This document shows, one piece after another, positions 51,522 to 61,193 of a DNA stretch of 64,000 bases. The notes beneath the pieces were generated by a model. That model was not told where the DNA came from and did no database searches. It saw only the letters and a list, made by a program, of their open reading frames with translations. Position 1 is the stretch's first letter. Every line of letters begins with the position of its first letter. The position numbers were made by a program, and so were the translations under genes. This stretch comes from Armatimonadota bacterium (GTDB lineage: Bacteria; Armatimonadota; Fimbriimonadia; Fimbriimonadales; Fimbriimonadaceae): positions 62,001 to 126,000 of the forward strand of contig JAIUNY010000004.1 of the NCBI GenBank assembly GCA_020161505.1. The letters are read 5' to 3'.

Positions 51522-52546
51522 ATCTTGCGGCCGACGTAGCCGCTGAGAACCTTGAGCTCGGTCATCAGGGTCGCGAATTGGTCGGGATCGAGGGCTTGGG
51601 AGCCGTCGCTGAGAGCCTCGCGCGGGTCGGGGTGCATCTCGATCATCAGGCCATCCGCCCCCGCGACAAGGGCCGCCTTCGCAAGTGGCGCGACATAGCG
51701 CGCATGACCGGTGCCGTGGCTCGGATCGACCACGACAGGAAGGTGAGAAAGCTCCTTCAGCACGGGAACCGCATTGAGGTCGAGCGTGTTGCGGGTGTAG
51801 GTTTTGTCGAGGGCAATCACGCCGCGCTCGCACAGAATCACGTTCGGATTCCCCTGATTGAGCACATATTCGCTGGCGAGCAGAAACTCGTCAATCGTGG
51901 CACTGGGCCCGCGCTTCAGAAACACCGGGCGACCGCTTTTGCCGGCTTCGATGAGCAGAGGGAAGTTCTGCATGGACCGCGCGCCGATTTGCAGGATGTC
52001 GGCGTGTTCGGCGACCGTTTCCACCATGTCGGCGGCCATGACTTCGGTGATCGTCACGAGGCCAGTCTCTTCGCCCACTTGCTTGATGATCTTGAGGCCT
52101 TCGAGTTGCAAGCCCTGAAAGGCATAGGGTGAGGTGCGCGGCTTAAAGGCCCCGCCGCGCAGAACCGTGGCTCCCGAGGCCAGCATCAGGTCGGCGGAGG
52201 CGCGGAACTGCTCGTAGCTCTCGACCGAGCAGGGGCCACCGAGGATCACGAAATCATCTGCGCCGAAGGTGACGTTCTTCACCGTCACATGGGTCGGAGT
52301 CGGGTGGAACTCGCGGCTTGCGAGCTTGAACGGGCTGGAGGTCTGGGTGACTTTGCTGACCGAGTCGAGTCGGCCGAGCGCGCTTTCCAGGTCGATGCGT
52401 TGATCTTGGCTCAGGCTGCTGGGGATCCCCACGGCCTGACGCGGCTCGCCGGGGAGCACCAAGGGCTCCACGCCGCGCGCGCGAATGATGGAGCAGACTT
52501 CATCAATCTGCGCCGCCGTGGCCCCAATCTTCATCAAAATCAGCAT
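51518..52546 (-). CDS. aroF: 3-deoxy-7-phosphoheptulonate synthase (DAHP synthase, type I-beta)
   Basis: First step of the shikimate pathway, condensing PEP and erythrose 4-phosphate. The 342 residues have an N-terminal ferredoxin-like regulatory domain (about 1-75, MLILMKIGATAAQIDEVC) and the TIM barrel with GGPCSVES, LRGGAFKPRTSPYAF, QIGARSMQNF, KRGPSATIDEFLLASEYVL and VDPSHGTGH. The last supplies metal ligands. Type I-beta enzymes with this N-terminal domain are often feedback-controlled by Tyr. The gene is alone on the minus strand between a convergent gene and the helicase gene. Confidence 0.94.
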   Translation of the reverse strand: MLILMKIGATAAQIDEVCSIIRARGVEPLVLPGEPRQAVGIPSSLSQDQRIDLESALGRLDSVSKVTQTSSPFKLASREFHPTPTHVTVKNVTFGADDFVILGGPCSVESYEQFRASADLMLASGATVLRGGAFKPRTSPYAFQGLQLEGLKIIKQVGEETGLVTITEVMAADMVETVAEHADILQIGARSMQNFPLLIEAGKSGRPVFLKRGPSATIDEFLLASEYVLNQGNPNVILCERGVIALDKTYTRNTLDLNAVPVLKELSHLPVVVDPSHGTGHARYVAPLAKAALVAGADGLMIEMHPDPREALSDGSQALDPDQFATLMTELKVLSGYVGRKI

Positions 52547-52574
52547 CGGAATCCGGCAGTGTACCGCTGGACAC

Positions 52575-54818
52575 CTACGGCCCCAGGCTGGCGAGGATGC
52601 GGGAAATGAGGGTCAAACCGGCCTTTTTGCTGATATGTTCGTTCCGGCTCTCGCAGGATGGGCTGAGGCAGCAGAGAGGACAGCCATCTTCGCAGCCGCA
52701 GTTTTGCAGCATGGTTTCGCCCTTGAGGAGCATCGCGTGGAGACGCGGGAAGATCTCCTCGCAGAATCCCAGGCCGCCGGGGGCGACATCGTAGAGGTAG
52801 ATGCTCGCGCTGAAGTCGTCCGGGGAAACCAGGTACCAGGCACTGCCGATATCGTTGCGATCACACCCGGCGACGAGCGGGGCGAGGGATCGCATGACGT
52901 GTTCGAGCGTGTGAAGCCCCTTGATTTGGTCGGGGTTGGTGGCGTCGAAGTCGTTCATCGGAAGGCTGAGGCGCAGGGCGATGGTTTGGGTGGTCATCGC
53001 GGGAAGATCCAGTTCGTGCTCTTCCAAGATTCCGCCTCCGTCAAGAGTCCGGGCTTCGTAGCCGGTGACCTGGGTGGTGACCGTGGCCCCGCAGAGGGTG
53101 ATCGTTGCCGGGCCAAGGGTGTCTTGCTGAATCGTGACTCCTGGCTCGATTGCCGCTTGGACGGTGGCGGAGGTCGAGTAGTTGACCTCCCGAGGCACAA
53201 GGAGAGCTTCGCCGATCTCGTGGCGGAGTTCGGTGATGACGTAGCTCTCGCCCCGATGGAGATAAACCGCCCCCGGGAACGCCTCGCGGTAGGCGCGCCA
53301 GAGTTCCATCTCGCCGAGCTCGTCTCCGTTCGGGAGCAGGAGCCGGACGTGGCTGGAGCTGGCGGTGCGGATATTCACCTTACGAGCAGGAGGATCGTGC
53401 GAGGGGTAGAAGTGCTGGTCGTAGGCGCGCTGGAACTCACCGCCTTCGACGAGCCCAGAGACGACGTCTTGCGCGGTTTCGCCCCAGTTATCGAGCTCGC
53501 TCGTAAGGAGCGCTCGTTCATAGGCGGCGCATTTCAACTGGGCGGCGATGATGACGGGGTTCTCACGGCTAGCCCGGGCGGGCTCGACGCCTTGGTCGAA
53601 CAACAATTCAGGTTGCGAGGCGAGAAACTGTTGAAGTGGATCGGAGTGGGCGATCATCAGGGCGATCCCCTCGCGGCCCGATCTTCCGGCGCGGCCAATT
53701 TGCTGCCAAAAACTCGCGATGGATCCGGGGTAGCCGTTCAGGATCACGAGATCAAGGCCACCGACATCGACGCCCAGTTCCATGGCATTGGTCGTCGCAA
53801 GGCCACGGAGCTTGCCGGAGAACAGGTCTTTCTCGATCTGTCGGCGTTCTTTGACGGTGTAGCCGCCGCGATAACTCTCGACCATTTGCGGGTCGAGGTC
53901 GCGCTTGACCAGCTCCTTTCGCGCGGCTCGCAGAACTTGCTCGACGCTGCTTCGGGCGCGGCAGAACACCATGGATCTCACGGAGTGAGCAACGGCCTCG
54001 GCAAGAAGTCTCCCGGCATCGGCATTGGGGCTGGGGTGGCTGGACTCATCCTCGCTGGTGGCTTCGATGATGAGCACTTCTTTGTTGCCGCGCGGGGCTC
54101 CGTCGGTGTGGATCCAGATCGGGTTGCGCCGGGTGAGAGTTTGGAAGTGCGTGACTGGTTCGGCAATCGTGGCGCTGCAGCCGATGATTTGGGGTCGGTT
54201 GCCGTGCCATTCGCAGAGTCTGAGCAGCCGTTCGATGACCCAAGAGACGTGACCGCCGAAGGCTCCTCTGTATACGTGGGCTTCGTCGATGACCAGCACG
54301 CGGAGGTTGCGGAGGAACTTGGTCCAGGCCTCGTGACCGGGGAGGATCCCGACGTGGAGCATGTCGGGGTTGGTGAGGATGATGTTCGCCGACTTGCGAA
54401 TGGCGGATCGCTGGGATTTGGGCGTGTCGCCATCGTACGTGGCCACGGTGAGCTCATCGCCGGAGATCAACTTCTCCAGCTTCTGCATCTGATCCTGAGC
54501 CAGGGCTTTGGTGGGGAAGATCATCAGCGCGCGGCCCATCGGCTCTTCGAGGCAGGCTTGGAGCGTCGGGAGGAGATAGCAGAGCGACTTCCCGGAACTG
54601 GTGCCGGTGGTGACGAGGATATCGTCGCCGTGGCTCGCTGCGGCGTAGCTTTCGGCTTGATGAGAGTAGAGCCGCGAGATACCCGACTCGGTGAACCAGT
54701 GGCGGAGGGTTGGATGGAGTTTCTCGGGGAGGGGTGCGTAGGTGCCTGGTTGTCCGGGCAGGACATGGAGCGAGACTCCCCGCTGGCCCATGAGTTCTTG
54801 AAGCACGCGCGGTTCCAT
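52575..54818 (-). CDS. MrfA/YprA-like DEAD-box helicase with C-terminal DUF1998
   Basis: A 747-residue superfamily 2 helicase, of the MrfA group that repairs crosslink-type DNA damage in B. subtilis. Motif I is TGTSSGKSLCYLLP, motif II VIDEAHVYRGAFGG, then SATIAEP and the C-terminal RecA-like domain (ATTNAMELGVDVGGLDLVILNG, GRAGRSGREG). The last 110 residues are DUF1998 with the Cys cluster NCGCEDGCPLCCLSPSC, a probable Zn site. It is 11 bases downstream of tatC in reading direction, and both may share a promoter. Confidence 0.9.
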   Translation of the reverse strand: MEPRVLQELMGQRGVSLHVLPGQPGTYAPLPEKLHPTLRHWFTESGISRLYSHQAESYAAASHGDDILVTTGTSSGKSLCYLLPTLQACLEEPMGRALMIFPTKALAQDQMQKLEKLISGDELTVATYDGDTPKSQRSAIRKSANIILTNPDMLHVGILPGHEAWTKFLRNLRVLVIDEAHVYRGAFGGHVSWVIERLLRLCEWHGNRPQIIGCSATIAEPVTHFQTLTRRNPIWIHTDGAPRGNKEVLIIEATSEDESSHPSPNADAGRLLAEAVAHSVRSMVFCRARSSVEQVLRAARKELVKRDLDPQMVESYRGGYTVKERRQIEKDLFSGKLRGLATTNAMELGVDVGGLDLVILNGYPGSIASFWQQIGRAGRSGREGIALMIAHSDPLQQFLASQPELLFDQGVEPARASRENPVIIAAQLKCAAYERALLTSELDNWGETAQDVVSGLVEGGEFQRAYDQHFYPSHDPPARKVNIRTASSSHVRLLLPNGDELGEMELWRAYREAFPGAVYLHRGESYVITELRHEIGEALLVPREVNYSTSATVQAAIEPGVTIQQDTLGPATITLCGATVTTQVTGYEARTLDGGGILEEHELDLPAMTTQTIALRLSLPMNDFDATNPDQIKGLHTLEHVMRSLAPLVAGCDRNDIGSAWYLVSPDDFSASIYLYDVAPGGLGFCEEIFPRLHAMLLKGETMLQNCGCEDGCPLCCLSPSCESRNEHISKKAGLTLISRILASLGP

Positions 54819-54829
54819 CGCGGCTCCGG

Positions 54830-55642
54830 TTAGTCGAGATTGTTCAGTACGTCGAGGGAATCATCTCGCTTGCCTCGGTTCGTCCACTGAGCGGCATAGA
54901 CGCTGGCAAAGAAGAGCACAGTGAGAGGAATCGCCATCACCATCATGCTCAAGGGGTCTCCGCTGGGGGTGACGACGGCGGTGAAGGTGAAGATTCCAAC
55001 CAAAGCTTGTCGCCAGTACCGTGAGATCATGGTGCTGGAGATCAGACCGATTTTCGTCAGGAAGAAAACAAGGATCGGGAGCTGGAAGCCAACGCCGAAC
55101 GCCAGGATCATTTTCGCGGAGAATGTAATGATCTCGGCAGGGTCTTGGAGAATCTTTGTTGTCGGGAAGACCGATGCCATGGAGGCAAACCATCCCATGG
55201 TCGGAGGCAGAATCCAGTAGCCAAGAAACGCGCCGAGCCCAAAGAGCAAGCTGCTGATGGGGACAACGATCCGGATGGGTCGGCGCTCTTGATCCCGAAG
55301 ACCGGGGGCAATGAAAGCCCAGAGCTGAAAAACAGTGAGAGGCAGGGTGAAGATGAGCCCCAGGATGAACGCCATCTTCAGCTGGAACATGAACGGGGTG
55401 GTCAGGCTCTTCCAGACGACTTCGTACTGGATGTTCTCGGGCATGCCGAGTTCGACCTGCCGCAGGAGGATCACATAGACTTCATCGACGAGAAACCAGC
55501 CGGCAACCATCCCGACGCCGATGAGCAGGATGATGCGGAAGAGTCGGACGCGGAGCTCTTCGAGGTGCTCGCCCAAAGTAAGACGCAGTTCCTCAGATGG
55601 ATCTGAGGAACTGCGATTCGTGGGTCGCTCGAGGAGTGCCAT
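54830..55642 (-). CDS. tatC: Sec-independent protein translocase TatC
   Basis: Core of the twin-arginine translocase. The 270 residues have a cytoplasmic start (LRLTLGEHLEELRVRLFRII), six membrane segments, and the conserved FQLWAFIAPGLRDQERR in the loop and FTAVVTPSGDPLSMMVMAIP in the penultimate helix region. The E-LEELR motif binds twin-arginine signal peptides. tatA/tatB are not in the window. Confidence 0.94.
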   Translation of the reverse strand: MALLERPTNRSSSDPSEELRLTLGEHLEELRVRLFRIILLIGVGMVAGWFLVDEVYVILLRQVELGMPENIQYEVVWKSLTTPFMFQLKMAFILGLIFTLPLTVFQLWAFIAPGLRDQERRPIRIVVPISSLLFGLGAFLGYWILPPTMGWFASMASVFPTTKILQDPAEIITFSAKMILAFGVGFQLPILVFFLTKIGLISSTMISRYWRQALVGIFTFTAVVTPSGDPLSMMVMAIPLTVLFFASVYAAQWTNRGKRDDSLDVLNNLD

Positions 55643-55673
55643 GTTCTCCGAGGGGAGACGGATCTCCTCGCGA

Positions 55674-57164
55674 TTAGTTCTCGAGGACTCGGGTCTCGGT
55701 TTCCTGGACGCGGAGGATCATCTTGACGCCCACGCTTCCGCCACCAGCGGCTGGGCCGCCACCGAATCCGCCACCAGGGCCGCCTCGACCGTCACCGCCA
55801 CCCGGAGCTCCCGGAGGGGCGAATCCAGACGGGGCTCGCTGCATGAATCGCTCGACCGGCTTCCACTCGGAGAGGAAGTCGCCGATGAATCGGATGGGGA
55901 TGTTTCGCTTGTCGGCTCCTGCGGAAGCTCCGCCGCCACCGCCGCCGCCCGCACCTTGGAATCCAGTGGGGCCACCGAGCGGAGGTCCGCCGGCATTGCC
56001 GCCACCACCGCCGCCGCCGGATCCGGCCATTTCAACAATGGACTCTTGGATCGTCGTGCGCTCTTCCCGAACGAGAATGCCTCGGTCGAGAGCAATCCAC
56101 ATCACGGAGCTGATCTTGATGGACTGGGCTTCGCCTTGCTGTCCGCCGAGGTTTTGAACACCTCGCAGCTCGTTCGCACCGACGGAGATTTCAGATCGGA
56201 TCTTGGCGCAGGGGATTCCTCGCTCCCATTCGACACTTTCCAGAGTTGCGCGACCCGGGAGGTTGCGCACCATGGTGTTGACCTCGTTGATCTTGCTCAT
56301 GTCCAGAATGCCTTCTGGCATTGCTGCGGCCCAGCTATCCGAAACCTGAACGGTTCGGCTCGGGAGCACCGGGAGGGGGAACAGAGCATAGAGATCCATC
56401 CGGAAGGATTCACCGGACGTGCCCTCAAGCGGAACATAGATCGGAGCGGAGCTGAAGACTTCGCGACCGGTGCTCGAGACCCGCATGAAGATCGGGTGCA
56501 TCTCGTAGTCCATGTACTTCTTGGGCTCCGTCTCGCCAGCCACGACGAGCATGGCGTAATCCTTACCCTTGTCGGGGAGTGCTTGCAGGCGGATGAGTCC
56601 GTCGCCGTTGGGATACACGTTCTCCATGGCGACGAGGTAGCGGAACTTCATCTCATCGACCGGGATCAGCGGCATGCGGCTTCCGAGCTGCGCTTGACCT
56701 TGGGTGATGAGACCGACTTCGGCACCGAGGCGGACGTTGTAAATCAACTCGCGGCCTGGAGTGAATCGGTAGCGGATGTTGAACCCGTCCGGCTTCGTGA
56801 TGCTGGTGGAGTTGTCCAGCGTCACATTCACCGAGGATCGATCCATAATTTGCGGAGCAGATTCGCTGGCTTGGTACAGCACCACTTCGATTTTCATCGG
56901 GCCATCGGGCAGAAGGCGCTTCTTGGTATCAAGCTTGTAAACGTAGTCGTTCCCTTCAATGTCGGGGACAACCGCTTCCAGGAACTTGCCATTCACGAGG
57001 ACGGCCAGGTACTGCCCCTCGCCCATGGAGTTCTTCGGAATGCGGACACTCACGACCTCGCGAACGCGAGCCCCATCTTGAGGTCGGCGGATCGTGAACG
57101 TACCCTGGGCAAAAGCACTGCCCATCAGGATGGTCGCCATGGCAACGGCCAAAATTTTCTTCAT
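55674..57164 (-). CDS. Gly-rich exported protein, unknown
   Basis: A 496-residue protein. ATG 57164 gives a clean signal peptide (KKILAVAMATILMGSAFAQ). Residues about 20-370 are beta-rich (RYRFTPGRELIYNVRLGAEVG; FRYLVAMENVYPNGDGLIRL; TLESVEWERGIPCAKIRSE) and resemble DUF6263-type secreted proteins. Residues about 380-425 and 455-485 are Gly-rich linkers (SGGGGGGGNAGGPPLGG; GGDGRGGPGGGFGGGPA), separated by NIPIRFIGDFLSEWKPV. Gly-rich tails may anchor the protein in the matrix. The gene is divergent from pcrA. Confidence 0.7.
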   Translation of the reverse strand: MKKILAVAMATILMGSAFAQGTFTIRRPQDGARVREVVSVRIPKNSMGEGQYLAVLVNGKFLEAVVPDIEGNDYVYKLDTKKRLLPDGPMKIEVVLYQASESAPQIMDRSSVNVTLDNSTSITKPDGFNIRYRFTPGRELIYNVRLGAEVGLITQGQAQLGSRMPLIPVDEMKFRYLVAMENVYPNGDGLIRLQALPDKGKDYAMLVVAGETEPKKYMDYEMHPIFMRVSSTGREVFSSAPIYVPLEGTSGESFRMDLYALFPLPVLPSRTVQVSDSWAAAMPEGILDMSKINEVNTMVRNLPGRATLESVEWERGIPCAKIRSEISVGANELRGVQNLGGQQGEAQSIKISSVMWIALDRGILVREERTTIQESIVEMAGSGGGGGGGNAGGPPLGGPTGFQGAGGGGGGGASAGADKRNIPIRFIGDFLSEWKPVERFMQRAPSGFAPPGAPGGGDGRGGPGGGFGGGPAAGGGSVGVKMILRVQETETRVLEN

Positions 57165-57341
57165 ACGGTTCACCTGCGCCGAACCGGAAGTCCGTTCGAG
57201 CGCAATCTGGTCTCTTCTACGTGTGTGACGCGCCCAACGAGCCCGAAAGTTACAGATTTCAGGGTCCCTGGTCACGAGATCACAAGAAGTGGAAATGTTA
57301 CCCGCCGGACCACCGAAAAATCGCTCAGAATATCAAGACAG

Positions 57342-59564
57342 ATGTCTGTAGTTCCCCTGGATGTTTCCACCCTCAATCCCCGGCAATCCGAAGCCGTCCT
57401 TCACCCTGGCGGCCCCTTGATGATCGTTGCCGGAGCAGGGTCGGGCAAAACCAAGGTGATTACCACGCGCATCGCCCGGCTCATCAACGAAGGATGCCCC
57501 CCCTACCGCATCCTCGCCGTTACATTCACGAACAAAGCCGCCAAGGAAATGCGCGAGCGGATTGAGCACCTGGTTGGCGATCGGGCGAAGGATATCTGGA
57601 TGGGAACCTTCCACTCCGTGTGCGCCAGGCTCTTGCGGATGGACGGAGCGGCGATCGGAATTGACCGGAATTTCGTGGTTTATGATGACGGCGATCAGCT
57701 CACCCTGGTCCGCGATCTGCTGAAGGCGAAGGGGATGGACGACAAGTCACTCCAACCAAGAGGAGTCCTGGCAGAAATCAGTCGAGCCAAGGAGAAACTG
57801 ATGGGGCCGGAGAAGTATTCGGAGAACGCCAGCGGGTTCTTCGAGCGCGCCGTGGCTTCGATCTACAAAGATTACCAAGCGCGGCTCAATGCAGCCAACG
57901 CCCTGGATTTCGATGACCTTCTGTTCAAGAGCGTTCGCCTGCTGGAGCAAGCCGATGCTGTCCGCGAGAAACTGCAGGAGAAGTTCCTTCATGTGCTGGT
58001 GGACGAATATCAGGACGTGAACTTTAGCCAGTATCGACTGGCTGACCTGATTGCGGCCAAGCACCGGAACCTCACGGTCGTGGGCGATGACGATCAGTCG
58101 ATTTACGGCTGGCGTGGCGCCGATGTTGGCCTGATGATGCGATTCAGCATTGACCACCCTGATGCCACGCTCATCACACTGGATCAGAACTACCGGTCCA
58201 CCGAACGCATTCTGAACGCCGCGCATGCGGTGGTTCGCCACAATCGAAGCCGCAACGACAAGCAACTCTGGACCGACAAAGGGGCGGGCGCGCTCATCAG
58301 CATCGGGGAAGTCGGAACTGAAAATGAGGAAGCGATCGTCGTGGTCAACACCATCCAGCGCGAGGTGCGCACCGGGCGACGGAACTACGGCGACTTTTCC
58401 GTCCTCTATCGCACCAATGCCCAGTCTCGCGCGGTGGAAGAAGCCTTCCTCACCCGCTCCGTGCCGCATATTCTGCTCGGGGGGCAACGGTTCTACGATC
58501 GCAAAGAAATTAAGGACATGATCGCCTACCTGCGGCTTGTCTGGAATCCGCTTGACGAGGTCTCACTGCGGCGTATCATCAACGTTCCCGCCCGAGCGAT
58601 TGGGCCAGGGGCGATCACCAAAATCGAAGAGCACGCGAACAAAAATGCCATCAGCCTGCTCCGGGCGATGCAGGATTCCGCATTCCAACAGGAGTTCAAC
58701 AAAAAGACTCAGTCTGGTTTGAAGGGGCTGACCGCGTTGATCGAAGATGCTCAGATGATGGTCGCAGCGGAAGTTCCTGTCACCAAGATCCTCAGGGAAA
58801 TCATGCAACGCTCGGGCTACCTCGATGAGCTTCGGGCGGATCGCACAGAGGAAGCGCAGAGCCGCCTGGAAAACCTGCAAGAACTCGTCAATGTGACCGC
58901 GCAGTTCGATGCTCGACAAGAAGAAGACAAGTCTCTTGGGGCGTTCCTTGAAGGAGTTGCGCTCATCAGCGACATTGATGGTCTGAAGGACGATGCCGAC
59001 GGCGTGAAGCTCATGACTCTGCACTCCAGCAAGGGTCTGGAGTTTCCGGTTGTTTTCCTGCTCGGGTTGGAGGAAGGGGTTTTCCCGCACTCCCGCGCGC
59101 TCGGCTCCGATTCGGAACTGGAGGAAGAACGCCGCCTGTGCTACGTGGGAATGACGCGCGCCCAGGAGGAGCTGTATCTCACCTACGCCCGCCGGCGATC
59201 TCAGTATGGTCAGGCTAATTTCAATGCGCGGTCTCGGTTCATTGATGACATTCCTCGGGAGTACATTGACCAGATGGTCGGCACCACCATGGAAACGCCG
59301 CCGATCAATCGCACCGGCATGAGACTGGAGCAAATGCGCACGGGCGAGTACGCCATCACCGACACCACCAGCGCGGAAAAGCCGAAGCCCAGTTGGACAC
59401 CCCCGTTCAACGTCGGACAGAAGGTGACCCACAAGAAATTCGGCATCGGCATTGTGGTTGCCTGCAACCCGGTGAAAGGCGATGCCGAGGTGACGGTGGC
59501 GTTCCCCGGAGCCGTCGGAATCAAGAAACTGATGCAGAGTTTTGCGAAGTTGGAGGCAGTGTGA
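57342..59564 (+). CDS. pcrA: UvrD/PcrA-like 3'-5' DNA helicase
   Basis: Superfamily 1A helicase for replication-fork clearance and nucleotide-excision repair. The 740 residues carry Walker A VAGAGSGKTK, motif Ia TFTNKAAKEMRERI, motif II VDEYQDVN, motif III GDDDQSIYGWRGA, motif IV LDQNYRST, motif V HSSKGLEFPVVFL and motif VI RRLCYVGMTRAQEE. The C-terminus has a small SH3-like element (VGQKVTHKKFGIGIVV) used by PcrA to contact RNA polymerase. ATG 57342 is the family start; the open frame upstream is a shadow of the Gly-rich gene. Confidence 0.95.
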   Translation: MSVVPLDVSTLNPRQSEAVLHPGGPLMIVAGAGSGKTKVITTRIARLINEGCPPYRILAVTFTNKAAKEMRERIEHLVGDRAKDIWMGTFHSVCARLLRMDGAAIGIDRNFVVYDDGDQLTLVRDLLKAKGMDDKSLQPRGVLAEISRAKEKLMGPEKYSENASGFFERAVASIYKDYQARLNAANALDFDDLLFKSVRLLEQADAVREKLQEKFLHVLVDEYQDVNFSQYRLADLIAAKHRNLTVVGDDDQSIYGWRGADVGLMMRFSIDHPDATLITLDQNYRSTERILNAAHAVVRHNRSRNDKQLWTDKGAGALISIGEVGTENEEAIVVVNTIQREVRTGRRNYGDFSVLYRTNAQSRAVEEAFLTRSVPHILLGGQRFYDRKEIKDMIAYLRLVWNPLDEVSLRRIINVPARAIGPGAITKIEEHANKNAISLLRAMQDSAFQQEFNKKTQSGLKGLTALIEDAQMMVAAEVPVTKILREIMQRSGYLDELRADRTEEAQSRLENLQELVNVTAQFDARQEEDKSLGAFLEGVALISDIDGLKDDADGVKLMTLHSSKGLEFPVVFLLGLEEGVFPHSRALGSDSELEEERRLCYVGMTRAQEELYLTYARRRSQYGQANFNARSRFIDDIPREYIDQMVGTTMETPPINRTGMRLEQMRTGEYAITDTTSAEKPKPSWTPPFNVGQKVTHKKFGIGIVVACNPVKGDAEVTVAFPGAVGIKKLMQSFAKLEAV

Positions 59565-60127
59565 GGTCTCTCGGGTTCGTGATTCTTGCCTGCGCGGTGG
59601 GCTTGGCGGGGTGCGATCGCCACTCCAAAATGATGCCTCTCGCCAAGGGGGCCGAATGGGAATATCAGGCAACCATCGGGCTACTGACCCGAGTGACCAC
59701 GATCAAAGTCGATTCCCCGGTGGCGGTTGGATCAAGCTCGGGATTCCTTCTGACGAGTCGTCAGGGAAATTCGCGCTTGGCGTGGAGTGGGTCGCAGCTG
59801 ATTGCTTCGCAGCTTGCCGGCTCCCAATTTCGCCCTCCGGTTCCGTTGTATGCGGACCTGGCGGAGGGAGCAAAGCTGGCCTGGAAGGGAGAAATCCGCA
59901 CTGCAGAAGGCACGCGACCGGCAAGCGGTCAGTTGGTGTCGGCAAAGACGAAAGAAAAGCTCGGCACCCAAGAGGTCGCGGCTACCTTGACGACACTCAC
60001 GTTCACCGAAGCAGGCAGGAAGCACGAGATTCAGACCTGGTTTGCTGCTGGCACGGGCATCATCCGGCAGGAGCATCGCAGCGATGGCCAACTGATGACC
60101 CGGCTGATATACCTCAGCGGACCCTGA
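59561..60127 (+). CDS. Lipoprotein, unknown
   Basis: A 188-residue lipoprotein: signal peptide RSLGFVILACAVGLAG then Cys in the lipobox AVGLAGCDR. GTG 59561 overlaps the pcrA stop as GTGTGA, with GGAGG at 59552-59556 within the pcrA end. The mature part is beta-rich (WEYQATIGLLTRVTTIKVDS; GRKHEIQTWFAAGTGIIRQE). It is translationally coupled to the helicase, though a functional link is not evident. Confidence 0.75.
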   Translation: MRSLGFVILACAVGLAGCDRHSKMMPLAKGAEWEYQATIGLLTRVTTIKVDSPVAVGSSSGFLLTSRQGNSRLAWSGSQLIASQLAGSQFRPPVPLYADLAEGAKLAWKGEIRTAEGTRPASGQLVSAKTKEKLGTQEVAATLTTLTFTEAGRKHEIQTWFAAGTGIIRQEHRSDGQLMTRLIYLSGP

Positions 60128-60159
60128 TCGTTGGGTTCGGTCGAGACCGACAAAGAAAG

Positions 60160-60192
60160 CCCCGGTTGAGCGAACTCAACCGGGGTCTTTTG
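60160..60192. terminator. Bidirectional rho-independent terminator
   Basis: Perfect 11-bp stem CCCCGGTTGAG / CTCAACCGGGG with tetraloop CGAA, followed by TCTTTTG on the plus strand and by CTTTCTTTG on the minus strand. It serves both the lipoprotein gene and the convergent Wza-like gene. Confidence 0.93.
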
Positions 60193-60210
60193 TTGCGACT
60201 CGATGAAGAA

Positions 60211-61146
60211 CTATCGAGCGCGGAGCGGGCTGAAGCCGAATCGGTCGAACACGAACACGATGTTGGCAATCGAGTTGATGACGTCGAAGTCGATGTTGCC
60301 GGAATCGGGCACGTAGATCATGTCGCCGGGGCGGAGCACGATGTTTTGTCGAGCGTCTTTGCCGGTTTGGTAGGCGACCAGGTCGGCCTGGATGGCCAGG
60401 AGGTCACCGCGGCGACCGGGGAGAGGTCGGAAAACTTGCACGCGGCTGAGGCGCGAGCGGCGCTCGATCTTGCCTGCCTGCTCGACCACTTCCATCAGGG
60501 TCAGATTCTCTCGGTAAGGCACCGGCCCAGCTCGTTGAACGCGACCAGCGATGATGACGCGGTTGTCCAGCTCTTCCGGAACGATGAGGGTGTCACCATC
60601 TTCGACCACGTAGTTTTGCGTGCGGTCACCATTCAGGAGAGCGCGGAGGTCGATGGGGATGTGCTCGCCACTGTTTTTGCGGACGAGGAAGGCCTTTTTG
60701 AGATTCGCGCGGCCATCGGTGCTGGTTCCACCGCCAAAGGCGATGAGGTCCAGGAGTCGGTCGCCAGGGCGCATGTCGTACACACCTGGTCGGCCAACAA
60801 AGCCGTTCACGCCGGCACGAATTCGGCGGTACTCGCGGATGGTGACGCTGACGATGGGATCCTTGAGCTTCAGCTTGTCGACGTAGGCCACCGTGAGGTC
60901 TCGTTCGAGTTCGGTGATCGTTTTGCCAGCTGCTTTGATCGACCCAACAAACGGCGCGCTGATATTGCCGTCGGGGCCAATCGGGAGAATCGCATTGATT
61001 TCAGCGATCCGGTAGACCTGAATGACAAGAACATCTTCCGCCTGAAGGCGATAGGTGCCATCGGCTACTGTCTGCGCGTGCGCAAAGCCCGTGATCATCA
61101 GCATCAGGGCCAGGATCGTGTGTTGCAACGCCCGTCTCATAGTCAT
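60211..61146 (-). CDS. Wza-like polysaccharide export protein
   Basis: A 311-residue periplasmic/outer-membrane protein. A signal peptide (HTILALMLMITGFAHA) is followed by the Poly_export domain (GTYRLQAEDVLVIQVYRI; ISAPFVGSIKAAGKTITELERDL) and two SLBB-type segments (GFVGRPGVYDMRPGDRLLDLIAFGGG; VIIAGRVQRAGPVPYRENLTLMEV). There is no lipobox Cys, so unlike E. coli Wza it may not be a lipoprotein. Its partner inner-membrane kinase is not in the window. Confidence 0.87.
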   Translation of the reverse strand: MTMRRALQHTILALMLMITGFAHAQTVADGTYRLQAEDVLVIQVYRIAEINAILPIGPDGNISAPFVGSIKAAGKTITELERDLTVAYVDKLKLKDPIVSVTIREYRRIRAGVNGFVGRPGVYDMRPGDRLLDLIAFGGGTSTDGRANLKKAFLVRKNSGEHIPIDLRALLNGDRTQNYVVEDGDTLIVPEELDNRVIIAGRVQRAGPVPYRENLTLMEVVEQAGKIERRSRLSRVQVFRPLPGRRGDLLAIQADLVAYQTGKDARQNIVLRPGDMIYVPDSGNIDFDVINSIANIVFVFDRFGFSPLRAR

Positions 61147-61193
61147 TCAGTTGCTCGCACTGCAGATGCGATTCATCGCAGTATAGCTTATTA

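Noticed and set aside
52485-54833. 782-codon plus-strand frame opposite the MrfA-like helicase
   Set aside because: Acidic, low-complexity composition without motifs; the opposite strand carries all helicase signatures.
55521-57341. Open frame upstream of and in frame with pcrA
   Set aside because: It runs through the antisense of tatC and the Gly-rich gene; pcrA homologues start at the ATG 57342 region.
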